DNA of 64,000 bases from Neoarius graeffei (lineage: Eukaryota > Chordata > Actinopteri > Siluriformes > Ariidae), in NCBI RefSeq assembly GCF_027579695.1, contig NC_083583.1, positions 2,318,625 to 2,382,624 of the forward strand. The letters run 5' to 3'. The notes under the pieces are model-generated. The model made no database searches and had not been told where the DNA came from. It was given only the letters and a program-made list of their open reading frames with translations. Positions 32,605 through 43,712 of the stretch are shown piece after piece. The translations under genes were made by a program, and so were the position numbers. How positions within the stretch are numbered: position 1 is the first letter of the stretch; every line of letters begins with the position of its first letter.

Positions 32605-33066
32605 GTGTCTGTTCCCCGAGCTCAACAAAAAGGTAGAAATATTCAGAGAGTTTGTTCCAGTAACCTAATCAATATAAAATTAGATCAGACTGACTGTACA
32701 GCTGCTGCCAGCACCTTTGATCTAAAGGTGGGGCTATTAAATATTAGATCTCTTACATCTAAAGCGCTAATGGTTAATGAACTCATTACTGATCAGGAGT
32801 TTAATGTACTGTGTTTAACTGAAACATGGATTAAGCCAAATGAATATATAGCATTAAATGAAGCGAGTCCTCCTGGATACAGTTATATACACCAGCCTCG
32901 TCTAACTGGCAGAGGAGGAGGCGTCGCGGTTATTTATAACGATTATCTAGGTGTAACACAAAAACCTGGTTATAAATGTAATACATTTGAAGTTCTTCAT
33001 ACTCATATAATGTATGTAGCCTCGAAAAATAAGTCTACCCAGTTCAAGTCAAGTTTATTTGTATAG
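32605..33066 (+). pseudogene. LINE ORF2 endonuclease N-terminal fragment
   Basis: The frame includes VGLLNIRSLTSKALMVNELI and NVLCLTETWIKP, the first two motifs of LINE apurinic-type endonucleases, then GRGGGVAVIY. Homology ends near 33044. The remaining C-terminal ORF2 piece (PQLWNSLPSSVW...) is at 33200-33340. Confidence 0.75.
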
Positions 33067-33440
33067 CGCTTTTAACAATAGACATTGTCGCAAACTGATG
33101 TAGCCTTCACTCCCAATCAAATTTCATATTGATTATAAAATACTACTATTGACCTTTAAAGCACTGAATGGTTTCGCACCACAGTACCTGAGTGAACTTC
33201 TGCTCCTCTATGACCCGCCACGCCTTTTCTTACAAAGCCCCACAGTTATGGAACAGCCTTCCAAGTAGTGTTTGGGAATCAGACACAGTCGCAGTGTTTA
33301 AGTCTCGGCTGAAAACAGATCTGTTTAGTCAAGCCAGGGGCTTCAAAGTTTGGGAGAATAGCAGGGTACAAATAATTTACAGCAGGGTGCAAAATGGTAA
33401 AATGTCTGCCAGCGGCAGACATAATGCACGCAAAGCATGC

Positions 33441-33446
<6 letters not shown>

Positions 33447-33531
<85 letters not shown>
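33447..33531. repeat. (AT)n(AG)n compound microsatellite
   Basis: About 25 AT units followed by about 17 AG units. Confidence 0.9.
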
Positions 33532-33533
<2 letters not shown>

Positions 33534-33665
33534 TGCAAGTACGAATTTTTCATGGGGCGGGATGGTTTGGAACAGGTCATCTAAAATTGGGATAACATTT
33601 ACCCGGGATGGGTATTTGAGGCGGGTCGTCTAGCTTAAGCTTGATTAGCATTGTTACGCACGCCA

Positions 33666-34560
33666 GTGTTTCCCACAGAAATTTTGGAGACTATGGGGGC
33701 AAGCCATGGGGGAGGCGCCGGGGTTGTTTAAAATTGAGTGATATGTTAAATATTAAGTTATTACTGAAAAACTATTGATTAAAAACACAGACACTGAGAA
33801 ATGATCCTATAAACAACTTTACCAATATAAAAGATTACCAGGACTACAAAAATGCAGAAAAATAGGCTTTACTTATCCAAATGCACCTGTTGGTTCAAAA
33901 GTTAAAGTGCAGAGAACCTCACAGCACAACATGAAGTTAGCTTAAAATATAATATAAATGCCTCAGCTTTTATGTAAGAAAAAAAACTATTAATACTAGT
34001 ACTGTGTGCAGGCAGTCTCTCCTGAAGACTAAATTAAACAATAATTATAAACTAATAAAATAAATGGCTCAGGCTTCATAGAAGAAAAAAAACAATTTGA
34101 ACAGAATCTCACAGTATGAAGCTGAAGCTGCCTAAACAATGGAAAATAAAATACCATTTTGGCAAAAACATTGGCATCCATTAATTTCTTGTATTAAGTA
34201 AAAAAATATGTTGCCAGATACTGCTGACGTTTTACAGCCCAAAATATGTTCAAAACCCGCCAAAATGCACTTAAAACCACCCAGATTGGGCAGTAAACCT
34301 CCCAATCTGGCAACACAGGTGGCAGTAATGGCTGCACTCGTGTCGAGGATGTAAACACAGTTGACGCGGCAATGGACATACATGACATAGTGGATGTAAT
34401 TTATGTTCACAACTTTTTTTGCTGTCAGAAATATTTAATATTAAATTTTGTGACTTGACTGACAATAGCTGGCGGCATAACAAGCCATAGCCAGCGATTT
34501 GCCGCCGGTGACCGGCTACTTTTGAGACCGCTGTCAAGCCTTGTGTTAATGGTGTTTATG
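33666..34560. mobile_element. Possible hAT-type fragment
   Basis: Begins CAGTGTTTCCCACAGAAAT, a typical hAT terminal sequence. The interior is AT-rich and non-coding and the right terminal repeat was not found, so the end coordinate is nominal. Confidence 0.35.
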
Positions 34561-34879
34561 AGGTAAAGGTGTAGATCTGGAGGATCCTCAGACAGAGTGT
34601 TTTGGTAAACTGGGATGTATGGATGCTGTCAGTCCCCACTCGCTTGCTCACTCGAGTTTGTTGACGGTGTAGTGGCTGCTGCTTTATGTCCCGGGGCCCC
34701 TCATGCCTGTGTTACCTTCTGGCTCTCCCCTTTTAGTTATGATGTCATAGTTAGCTGCTGGAGTCCCTGCTTGTACTCAGTGCAATATGTATACTGTTCC
34801 TACTTATTCAGGTGACATTGGGCATACCTAACAACCTGTGTTCTCTCCCTCTCTTTCTCTCTCCCCCCCATCTGTCCCT

Positions 34880-35011
34880 CTGAGTTACATGTCGGTCCTG
34901 AGATGGTCCTGAGAACCCCGCCTTTCACCCGTAGTCAGCTGGGATAGGCTCCAGCTCGCCTGCGACCCTGTAGAACAGGATAAAGCGGCTACAGATAATG
35001 AGATGAGATAA
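34880..35011 (+). mobile_element. SINE 3' fragment
   Basis: Carries the 3' module cccgtagtcagctgggatag... to ataaagcggct and the gataatgagatgag tail. Tc1 copy 2 is inserted immediately after this tail. A second tail-like copy lies at 36708-36730. Confidence 0.7.
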
Positions 35012-35013
35012 TA

Positions 35014-36631
35014 CAGGTCCTTCTCAAAAAATTAGCATATTGTGATAAAGTTCATTATTTTCCATAATGTAATGATAAAAATTAAACTTTCATATATTTT
35101 AGATTCATTGCACACCAACTGAAATATTTCAGGTCTTTTATTGTTTTAATACTGATTATTTTGGCATACAGCTCATGAAAACCCAAAATTCCTATCTCAA
35201 AAAATTAGCATATCATGAAAAGGTACTCTAAACGAGCTATTAACCTAATCATCTGAATCAACGACTTAACTCTAAACACCTGCAAAAGATTCCTGAGGCT
35301 TTTAAAAACTCCCAGTCTGGTTCATTACTCAAAACCGCAATCATGGGTAAGACTGCCGACCTGACTGCTGTCCAGAAGGTCATCATTGACACCCTCAAGC
35401 AAGAGGGTAAGACACAGAAAGAAATCTCTGAGCGAATAGGCTGTTCCCAGAGTGCTGTATCAAGGCACCTCAGTGGGACGTCTGTGGGAAGGAAAAAGTG
35501 TGGCAGAAAACACTGCACAACCAGAAGAGGTGACCGGACCCTGAGGAAGATTGTGGAGAATGTCCGATTCCAGACCTTGGGGGACCTGTGGAAGCAGTGG
35601 ACTGAGTCTGGAGTAGAAACATCCAGAGCCACCGTGCACAGGCGTGTGCAGGAAATGGGCTACAGGTGCCGCATTCCCCAGGTCAAGCCACTTTTGAACC
35701 AGAAACAGCGGCAGAAGCGCCTGACCTGGGCTACAGAGAAGCAGCACTGGACTGTTGCTCAGTGGTCCAAAGTACTTTTTTTGGATGAAAGCAAATTTTG
35801 CATGTCATTCGGAAATCAAGGTGCCAGAGTCTGGAGGAAGACTGGGGAGAAGGAAATGCCAAAATGCCTGAAGTCCAATGTCAAGTACCCACAGTCAGTG
35901 ATGGTCTGGGGTGCCATGTCAGCTGCTGGTGTTGGTCCACTGTGTTTTATCAAAGGCAGGGTCAATGCAGCTAGCTATCAGGAGATTTTGGAGCACTTCA
36001 TGCTTCCATCTGCTGAAAAGCTTTATGGAGATGAAGATTTCATTTTTCAGCACGACCTGGCACCTGCTCACAGTGCCAAAACCACTGGTAAATGGTTTAC
36101 TGACCATGGTATTACTGTGCTCAATTGGCCTGCCAACTCTCCTGACCTCAACCCCATAGAGAATCTGTGGGGTATTGTGAAGAGGAAGTTGAGAGACACC
36201 AGACCCAACACTGTGGATGAGCTTAAGGCCGCTATCGAAGCATCCTGGGCCTCCATAACACCTCAGCAGTGCCACAGGCTGATCGCCTCCATGCCACGTC
36301 GCATTGAAGCAGTCATTTCTGCCAAAGGATTCCCGACCAAGTATTGAGTGCATAACTGAACATAATTATTTGAAGGTTGACTTTTTTTGTATTAAAAACA
36401 CTTTTTTGTATTGGTCAGATGAAATATGCTAATTTTTTTAGATAGGGATTTTTGGTTTTCTTTTACTTTTTTGCCAAAATCATCAATATTAAAACAATAA
36501 AAGGCTTAAAGGCTTGAACTACTTCAGTTGTGTGTAATGAATCTAAAATATATTAAAGTCTAATGTTTATGAGTACATTACAGAAAATAATAAACTTTAT
36601 CACAATATGCTAATTTTTTGAGAAGGACCTG
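35014..36631 (+). mobile_element. Complete Tc1/mariner transposon
   Basis: The ends CAGGTCCTTCTCAAAAAATT are perfect inverted repeats, each flanked by TA (35012-35013 and 36632-36633). A second inner copy of the 'tctcaaaaaattagcatat' motif occurs on each side, giving a double-repeat end structure. Length is 1618 bp with one intact transposase. Confidence 0.92.
35343..36347 (+). CDS. Tc1 transposase, intact DD34E
   Basis: A 334-codon frame without interruption. The N-terminal paired-like helix-turn-helix (KTQKEISERIGCSQSAVSRH) binds the terminal repeats, with a GRKKCGRK basic linker. The catalytic triad is visible: Asp in FLDESKF, Asp in FQHDLAPAHS and Glu in NPIENLWG, with 34 residues between the last two. 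The usual family length is about 340, so the protein is full length. Cut-and-paste transposition at TA sites is the known family reaction. Confidence 0.93.
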   Translation: MGKTADLTAVQKVIIDTLKQEGKTQKEISERIGCSQSAVSRHLSGTSVGRKKCGRKHCTTRRGDRTLRKIVENVRFQTLGDLWKQWTESGVETSRATVHRRVQEMGYRCRIPQVKPLLNQKQRQKRLTWATEKQHWTVAQWSKVLFLDESKFCMSFGNQGARVWRKTGEKEMPKCLKSNVKYPQSVMVWGAMSAAGVGPLCFIKGRVNAASYQEILEHFMLPSAEKLYGDEDFIFQHDLAPAHSAKTTGKWFTDHGITVLNWPANSPDLNPIENLWGIVKRKLRDTRPNTVDELKAAIEASWASITPQQCHRLIASMPRRIEAVISAKGFPTKY

Positions 36632-36744
36632 TATATATATATATATTATACACACACACATGCATACATACACACACATACATACACACACATATACACA
36701 ATCAGCTAGAGATAATGAGATGAGATTTTATATATATAAAAAAA

Positions 36745-37424
36745 TCTGTCCACATTGACTGGATATGAGCAATCACACACTCTGATTGGCTACTCTACTC
36801 ATAGGCTATCGGCTCATATACCATGAGTAGAGAAAAACAAAGTGCCACCTTTGTTAAAGTATTTGAAAGAAACAGAAATAGCTAAAAGAATATAGTCGTC
36901 CCCCCCCCCCCAAAAAAAAAAAAACCTCCTGTTCTCACTTCAGCCCAGTCAGTGGCAGTAATGCACCTTTAAGTTGGTGAACCAAAAAACCCAAAAGAGG
37001 AAGAACAAAGACAAAATGGTGGAGCGTGTTGCTGAACCAACCGAGGACAAAATAAAAACTCTGCTTGAAAACAAAACCCCAAAAAATACAAAAAAAGTAA
37101 AAAAATATGGAATGAAAGTATTTGATGGTAAGAACGTATCTTTTTTTATTTTTCAAGAATTATTATTATTGCATTTTTCACAAATTGCTCCTGTCATTTC
37201 ACCGGTTTGTTTACATTCTAAGCGGAAATGATTTTGTCAGATGTTTTGTATAAAGTTTTTATTTACTGAATTTGCAAAAAAAAAATGCTCCGTTTCTCAA
37301 AATCCAGTGAATGTGGATAGAATAAAACAGTTTTCCACTCAATCTCGTTGTATATGGATTATAGACAACTCGGTACTACGCGCCTCGTCACCTGTCAGCT
37401 CATGCACGACTCGATTTTGGGGAA
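36745..37424 (+). mobile_element. Non-autonomous element, copy 2, with conserved coding exon
   Basis: Same family as 13838-14340, inverted relative to it. ATG at 37016 opens the conserved frame ([20 protein letters not shown] ... KYGMKVFD), ending in a GTAAGA donor (exon 37016-37127). Confidence 0.6.
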
Positions 37425-37429
37425 TATAG

Positions 37430-39045
37430 CACACACACAGAGTTTGTGAACCCTTTAGAATTTTCTATATTTCTGCATAAATATGACCTAAAACATCATC
37501 AGATTTTCACACAAGTCCTAAAAGTAGATAAAGAGAACCCAGTTAAACAAATGAGACACAAATATTATACTTGGTCATTTATTTATTGAGGAAAATGATC
37601 CAATATTACATATCTGTGAGTGGCAAAAGTATGTGAACCTCTAGGATTAGCAGTTAATTTGAAGGTGAAATTAGAGTCAGGTGTTTTCAGTCAATGGGAC
37701 GACAATCAGGTGTGAGTGGGCACCCTGTTTTATTTAAAGAACAGGGATCTATCAAAGTCTGATCTTCACAACACATGTTTGTGGAAGTGTATCATGGCAC
37801 GAACAAAAGGAGATTTCTGAGGACCTCAGAAAAAGTGTTGTTGATGCTCATCAGTCTGGAAAAGGTTCCAAAACCATCTCTAAAGAGTTTGGACTCCACC
37901 AATCCACAGTCAGACAGATTGTGTACAAATGGAGGAAATTCAAGACCAGTGTTACCCTCCCCAGGAGTGGGTGACCAACAAAGATCACTCCAAGAGCAAG
38001 GCGTGTAATAGTCGGCGAGGTCACAAAGGACCCCAGGGTAACTTCTAAGCAACTGAAGGCCTCTCTCACATTGGCTAACGTTAATGTTCATGAGTCCACC
38101 ATCAGGAGAACACTGAACAACAATGGTGTGCATGCCAGGGTTGCAAGGAGAAAGCCACTGCTCTCCAAAAAGAACATTGCTGCTCATCTGCAGTTTGCTA
38201 AAGATCACGTGGACAAGCCAGAAGGCTATTGGAAAAATGTTTTGTGGATGGATGAGACCGAAATAGAATGTTTTGGTTTAAATGAAAAGCGTTATGTTTG
38301 GAGAAAGGAAAACCTTGTATTCCAGCATAAGAACCTTATCCCATCTGTGAAACATGGTGGTGGTAGTATCATGGTTTGGGCCTGTTTTGCTGCATCTGGG
38401 CCAGGGCGGCTTGCCATCATTGATGGAACAATGAATTCTGAATTATACCAGCGAATTCTAAAGGAAAATGTCAGGACATCTGTCCATGAACTGAATCTCA
38501 AGAGAAGGTGGGTCATGCAGCAAGACAACGACCCTAAGCACACAAGTCGTTCTACCAAAGAATGGTTAAAGAAGAATAAAGTTAATGTTTTGGAATGGCC
38601 AAGTCAAAGTCCTGACCTTAATCCAATGGAAATGTTGTGGAAGGACCTGAAGCGAGCAGTTCATGTGAGGAAACCCACCAACATCCCAGAGTTGAAGCTG
38701 TTCTGTACGGAGGAACGGGCTAAAATTCCTCCAAGCCGGTGTGCAGGACTGATCAACAGTTACCAGAAACGTTTAGTTGCAGTTATTGCTGCACAAGGGG
38801 GTCACACCAGATACTGAAAGCAAAGGGTCACATACTTTTGCCACTCACAGATATGTAATATTGGATCATTTTCCTCAATAAATAAATGACCAAGTATAAT
38901 ATTTTTGTCTCATTTGTTTAACTGGGTTCTCTTTATCTACTTTTAGGACTTGTGTGAAAATCTGATGATGTTTTAGGTCATATTTATGCAGAAATATAGA
39001 AAATTATCAAGGGTTCACAAACTTTCAAGCACCACTGTATATATA
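37430..39045 (+). mobile_element. Tc1-like transposon with clipped left end
   Basis: The right end (tttcaagcaccactg, ending near 39045) is complete. The left end starts at AGTTTGTGAACCCTTT, lacking the outer 15 or so bases. The inner terminal repeats match over more than 100 bp. It carries a transposase with few defects. Confidence 0.8.
37793..38817 (+). pseudogene. Tc1 transposase, nearly intact
   Basis: Starts at MARTK (37795). There is a frame change within the first ten codons and one stop near 37970. From 38071 the frame is clean to the end (248 codons). The catalytic residues are present: Asp in WMDETEI, Asp in QQDNDPKH and Glu in NPMEMLWK. It ends GGHTRY, the usual Tc1 terminus. Few defects suggest recent inactivation. 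Confidence 0.85.
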
Positions 39046-39069
39046 TATAAAAAAAAACACACACACATG

Positions 39070-39606
39070 CAGTCCTGTGCAAAAGTCTGAGGCACATATA
39101 AAGAAATGCTGTCGACCAAAAATGGCTTAAAAATAATGCAGTGTTTCAACATCAAAAAAATACTATAAACAGTAATCAGTGAGCCACAATCAATGAAACA
39201 GAGTCAGTATTTGGTGTGGGACGACCCTCTGCTTTAAAAGAAAATCTCCGTCTCAGGTCCAGTGAGTGCAGTTTTATGCGGAAATGATCTGTAGGTTTTC
39301 CTGAGCATCTTACAGAACCAGCCACAGTTCTTCTGGACACTTTGACTGTCACACTCACTTCTTCATTTTACACCAAAACCCAGCAGCCTTCATTATGCTT
39401 TCTTTTTTAATCTGAAAAGTGCGCTCTTATGGAAAATGCTGCTCAGATACAAACTTTATTTTCTGTAACATTTAATTTTGTGCTGGAAAACGAACACTTG
39501 GACTCTAAAATGTTTTTGTACCGACTCCATAATGTATAAATCATAAAATAGAAATCTATACCAAAGTTTGTGTGAAAAAAAAACAGGGGGCTGAAGACTT
39601 TTGCAC

Positions 39607-39608
<2 letters not shown>
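39070..39608. mobile_element. Tc1/mariner-type MITE
   Basis: Left end CAGTCCTGTGCAAAAGTCT and right end (complement CTGTGCAAAAGTCTTCAGC) are inverted; TA follows the right end. It is 539 bp without a transposase. Confidence 0.75.

Positions 39609-39642
<34 letters not shown>
39609..39642. repeat. (CA)n microsatellite
   Basis: Sixteen CA units between the MITE and the SINE. Another (CA)n run follows the SINE at 39959-39990. Confidence 0.9.
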
Positions 39643-39644
<2 letters not shown>

Positions 39645-39645
<1 letters not shown>

Positions 39646-39954
39646 GTTCGAGCCCCGGGGCCGGCGAGGGCCTTTCTGTGTGGAGTTTGCATGTTCTCCC
39701 CGTGTCTGCGTGGGTTTCCTCCGGGTGCTCCGGTTTCCCCCACAGTCCAAAGACATGCAGGTTAGGTTAACATGGGGCGGCCTTGGGCTGAGGTGCCCTT
39801 GAGAGAGGCACCGAACCCCTGACTGCTCCCCGGGCGCTCTGGTGTGGCTGCCCACTGCTCTGGGTGTGTGTGTGTGTGTGTTCACTGCTTCAGATGGGTT
39901 AAATGCAGAGGATGAGTCTCACTGTGCATGTGACAAATAAAGGTTTCTTCTTCT

Positions 39955-39958
<4 letters not shown>
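39645..39958 (+). mobile_element. 5'-truncated SINE
   Basis: Starts inside the tRNA-like head at gttcgagccccgg and runs through the body to gacaaataaaggtttcttc. Confidence 0.8.
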
Positions 39959-39993
<35 letters not shown>

Positions 39994-40176
39994 ACTTAGC
40001 AGTAGTTTAGTGTCACCCATACACTTCCCTTTCTTCGCTCCCATCTTTGTAGCATCACTACCACACTCACATTTTCTTGCAGAAATGTATCTCTAGTTTT
40101 CCTTCATGGAAAATATCCCTGATAAAGAACTGCACACGACACCCAACACATTTATAACGCAGTCCATCTTCTGGCT

Positions 40177-40182
40177 TTTATT
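40177..40182 (-). terminator. Poly(A) signal AATAAA (minus strand)
   Basis: Reads gacAATAAAagcc on the minus strand, 310 bases after the stop codon at 40492. It fits the 3' end of a minus-strand transcript, either the gene of the exon at 40571-40492 or a long dok4 3' UTR. Confidence 0.5.
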
Positions 40183-40401
40183 GTCATCTAATCAGACATA
40201 CAATCAAACACACACAACAGCGTCTGCCTCATTTTGCTGACTGACATACAGAAACCACTCGATCTGAAATAAATAGGTTTATATACATGTGCCTTATGGG
40301 GTGACAAAGACAGATAAAACACACACACACAGAGCTCTGAAAAAGACAAAACATCTGAATTTAGCCCTTTTTTGATTGACATAAATAATATACATTATGC
40401 G

Positions 40402-40403
<2 letters not shown>

Positions 40404-40442
<39 letters not shown>
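40404..40442. repeat. (GT)n microsatellite in putative 3' UTR
   Basis: About 19 GT units between the stop codon at 40492 and the poly(A) signal at 40177. Confidence 0.9.
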
Positions 40443-40452
<10 letters not shown>

Positions 40453-40491
40453 ATGTTTATGGACTCCAGCATTGAATAAGCACTTAAACAT

Positions 40492-40571
40492 TTAGACATA
40501 AGGCTGTTCCACACGTTTCAGGAACACGAACAGCACGATGCTCCCTGTGCTGCTGAGAATCCGAGTCCCAC
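40492..40571 (-). CDS. Possible terminal exon of an unidentified minus-strand transcript
   Basis: After a CCCTCCAG acceptor, a phase-1 frame of 25 codons ends with a stop: GTRILSSTGSIVLFVFLKRV... The hydrophobic SIVLFVFL run with a following LysArg could be a short membrane or tail-anchor segment. The exon is phase-compatible with dok4 exon 53696-53579, so it could be an alternative dok4 end. It could also be the end of another gene whose upstream exons I did not find. A 3' UTR-like stretch and AATAAA follow. Confidence 0.35.
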
Positions 40572-40579
40572 CTGGAGGG

Positions 40580-41325
40580 AAACATCTGTAAATGTCAACG
40601 TTTCTTCAAAAAGTTTGTGGTGAAATGGATGATGGTGAAAACAGCAAAGTGTGTAGCATTAGTCATGGACTTCTGAGGGAAGAAAATCTCTCTGAATGAT
40701 TCAGGACTGAAATCATCAGAGACAGGTTTCAAGTCACAAAACATCTTCCAAAACCGAAGCTTTGTCTCTTTTAGAAATATGAAACATGAGAAGAGTGAAA
40801 TAGTCGACATTTAAAGTTAAACTCCACCCTGAAACACAGGAAACATGTTTAGAATGAAATATTTGTGGGGAGTTTCGTGGTTCTGGTGCTGGATTGTTGT
40901 TATTCCTGTGAGAAGTTCACAGTTGTGTGTGGCTCTGATGTCACAGTGGGCGTGGTTATTGTTATTGTGATTGTTATTGCTTGTGTAGTTACAGTGGAGT
41001 GTATGAGGAAAAAAATCTCAATGATCTCAAATATCAGTGATAACCGTCAGGGGTCAGGGGTCAGTCTGAGCTCCGAAAAACACATCTATTGTGACTCAAC
41101 TCTTCAATTTTCCAGCAATGTTTTATGTCATATGAAGGAGAAATCCATTGTAGATGTCGTGGAGACGTTGAAACAAACGTTGGACTCAAAGTCCCAGAAT
41201 GCAACACAGCGATAGGACACAAGATTCGTTAGTGATGGAGGAGATGACGAGTGGTGGCGATGGTGCTGAAGGCTGATCTGTTTGAGCAGAGGATACAGAT
41301 GAGGAGGTGAGACAGCTGGGCAGAC
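40580..41325. other. No gene recognised
   Basis: Frames in this stretch lack motifs. Part of it could be intron or 3' flank. Confidence 0.4.
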
Positions 41326-42356
41326 TAACGCTACGTTCACACTGCAAGGCTTAATGCTCAATTCCGATTTCTTTGTGAAATCCGATTTTTTTGTGAGGTC
41401 ATTCACATTAACAAATATATGCGACTTGTATGAGATCCTCAGTATGAACGAAAAGCGACCTAAAAGTGTTCCGCATGCGCATTGCAGGATACGACGACGT
41501 CACACGCAGTGAGCACGGCCAGTGTTTACGGAAGTAAAACCGCCCGGTTGCGGTATGACTCATCCAATCTAGCTTGAATAGCTGCATCCCCCCAAATGGA
41601 AATCAGCTCCCTAACCTCTGCGTCCTTCCATTGAGAAGATTCTGAACCTTCACAGCCCGAAGCGTCCCTCGCATTGATGTCATGCGCAGGGGCGCAGATA
41701 CGTTTTTTGAACTGGGGGGGACAAAGCAAACCAACCCCAACCCCGATATGCCTGTCAAACTTGTTGTTAGTAACCATAGCAACCAAGCTCGAGCTCACAA
41801 CCTGTGCAGTCTGTGCAGCTCAACCAACCGAATATCAGTCTTTGTTTTGTTTTATGTGAGTTGTTGCAACTATGTATACACTGCTGTGCACCTCAATAAA
41901 CCGAATGGTAATTAGTCTTTTGATTTTTCCGTGAGGTTTGCCTTATGCAAAGAAAGACAGCATAGACGTTTTTTCCTCCCTATAAGTGGGGGGACCGAAC
42001 GAGGTGAATTTAAATATGACTCGTCCCACCCTCTATCTGCGCCCGTGATTATGCGCCATGTTGTTGTAACTTCTTTTGAGAGACCCGCCGCCTACTTCAG
42101 TGCAGAATAGTGACGTTTGTGGCTTGTTGATGACGTGTAAGTCGGATGAATGCGACCTGGCAGTTCAGACTGAAGTCGCATATGAAAAGAGCGGATAGGG
42201 ATCGGAATTAGGACCACATATCCAAACGGCCTGGGTCGGATTTGAAAAAATCGGATCTGTGTCGTTCATATTGTCAATAAAAGATCGGATACAGGTCACA
42301 TATGGGCGAAAAGATCGGATTTGAGTCACTTCAGCCTGCAGTGTGAACGTAGCCTA
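41326..42356. mobile_element. MITE with long inverted ends, containing a second MITE
   Basis: Ends read ctacgttcacactgcaaggc and, in complement, ctacgttcacactgcaggct. The 'aaatccgat' motif recurs many times within. A 361-bp element (41687-42047) interrupts it. No coding capacity. Confidence 0.75.
41687..42047. mobile_element. hAT-type MITE nested in the larger MITE
   Basis: Ends CAGGGGCGCAGATA and, in complement, CACGGGCGCAGATA. Flanking 8-mers gtcatgcg and attatgcg match at six of eight positions, as expected for an older hAT target duplication. Confidence 0.7.
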
Positions 42357-43383
42357 AAGGACTAAAGCGCCGCTGCATCGCTCTCTTTAGGGCTGAATCT
42401 CACTGCACCAAATCAGCTGGAAGTCCAGCAGCATTGTGGGTAATGTGGGAAAAGTGTAACTACTGTGAAAACAGACCAACATGTCAGTAAATGTGTGTGT
42501 GAATGGTGGTGTTCAGGGCGGAGTTTTCCTTTAAGTGCGTCCCAAAACCGTTCTCATTGTGTTTGGATGATTAATGTAAATACAGAAATTCAGTCAAGCT
42601 GTAACTGAAATCCTCATCGTCCCACACATTGTGCATCAGTGAATGGATTAGGACAAATCTCACTGCTGTGGTCCTCAGAAGGTCATTTGGACAGATCTCC
42701 TTCAAAAAGTCTTCATGACTGCACCACTGCGCAGTCACAGGCCCAACATGCAACACGTTCTCGAGAAGACTGGAAGGGACGAGTTTATCTTATGATGAAA
42801 AGAAAAACAGGAGGACAGGTGGTGTGTTCCAGAGTCCCTCAAGTGTCCCAGGTAACCCGTGAAATCCTGCCACCTCCTCAGATTCCATCTCAGGCAAATC
42901 TCACAAACCATTCTACAGTTTAAATGGAAGCCTACTCTAGCTCTGCGTGTTCTTCTACTCATCCTCGGCAGTAAACAAAGTGATCTACACTAAACACAGC
43001 CCTGCTACTAATCTCAAAACTGTTCCACAGTCAAACAGGACATGCACTAACGACACACAGACACACGGACAGAGATACTGATCATTGTGCATGTGATAGA
43101 GAGAGATACAGTGCCGTTCTAACGCTAAAGCCCCGCCCCCTTTTCCAACATGTGCCTCTATTGTTCTGTAAAAGATCTGATCTGAATATTCTGTAGTTCA
43201 CGTTTCACAGTGCGTTCCCTCTCAGGACGCGTCTCCAGTCACAGGGACTGACTCGGACATCGGGGCGTCACAGATCTGCCCCCGATGCAGGGACAGCGGA
43301 CGTGAAGAGGGCAGAGGACGGTGTGGAGGAAGGTTCAGGCCCGAGACCTGAAGGTGAGTCTGTGAAGCTGCTCGTTGGCCGGG

Positions 43384-43472
43384 TTAAGTGGAGAAGTGCG
43401 CTGGGCGTTTGTGGTGCTCTGTGGAGAACAGGTCCGATTCGGCTCCTGACTGAGACGCCGTGAACATCTCAC
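43384..43472 (-). CDS. dok4: dok4 last coding exon
   Basis: Phase 1 in after TTTGTAG, then [16 protein letters not shown]... and stop TAA at 43386-43384. It aligns with the mammalian GEGYGAAQASSETDLL tail. It is separated by 10.1 kb from the previous exon. The following bases (43383 to about 42357) are likely 3' UTR. Confidence 0.8.
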
Positions 43473-43677
43473 CTACAAACACAGACAGCACGGGGTTTAG
43501 GAGGTGTGGTGAGGGAACAAACTGGTGGTTTACAGCAGTCGAAATGAAGTGCTGAGAGAAATTTGTGACCTGTAGAGATCAAGGAAAAAAATTTTTTTTC
43601 CAGTTGAGCAAAACTACAAAGGTGACTGAGGTGTTTATTTTAAAATGATCTGATTACGATGTTTCGCTCACAGGCCC

Positions 43678-43712
<35 letters not shown>

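Larger units (their letters stand above)
31484..33340 (+). mobile_element. Internally deleted L2/CR1 LINE
   Basis: Contains complete ORF1 (31594-32508) and the N-terminus of ORF2 (32605-33066), then jumps to the ORF2 C-terminus (about 33120-33340). A short repeat (caagtcaagtttatttgtat...) at 33045-33100 lies at the junction. Most of the endonuclease and the whole RT core are deleted. The left edge abuts the minisatellite. Confidence 0.75.

Noticed and set aside
40865-41215. 116-codon plus-strand frame with a valine/isoleucine run
   Set aside because: The hydrophobic run is a GTTATT-type simple repeat; no motif or splice context.
43221-43346. Plus-strand exon between CTCTCAG and GTGAGTC
   Set aside because: Antisense to the probable dok4 3' UTR; frame ends in a stop one base before the donor and shows no domain.
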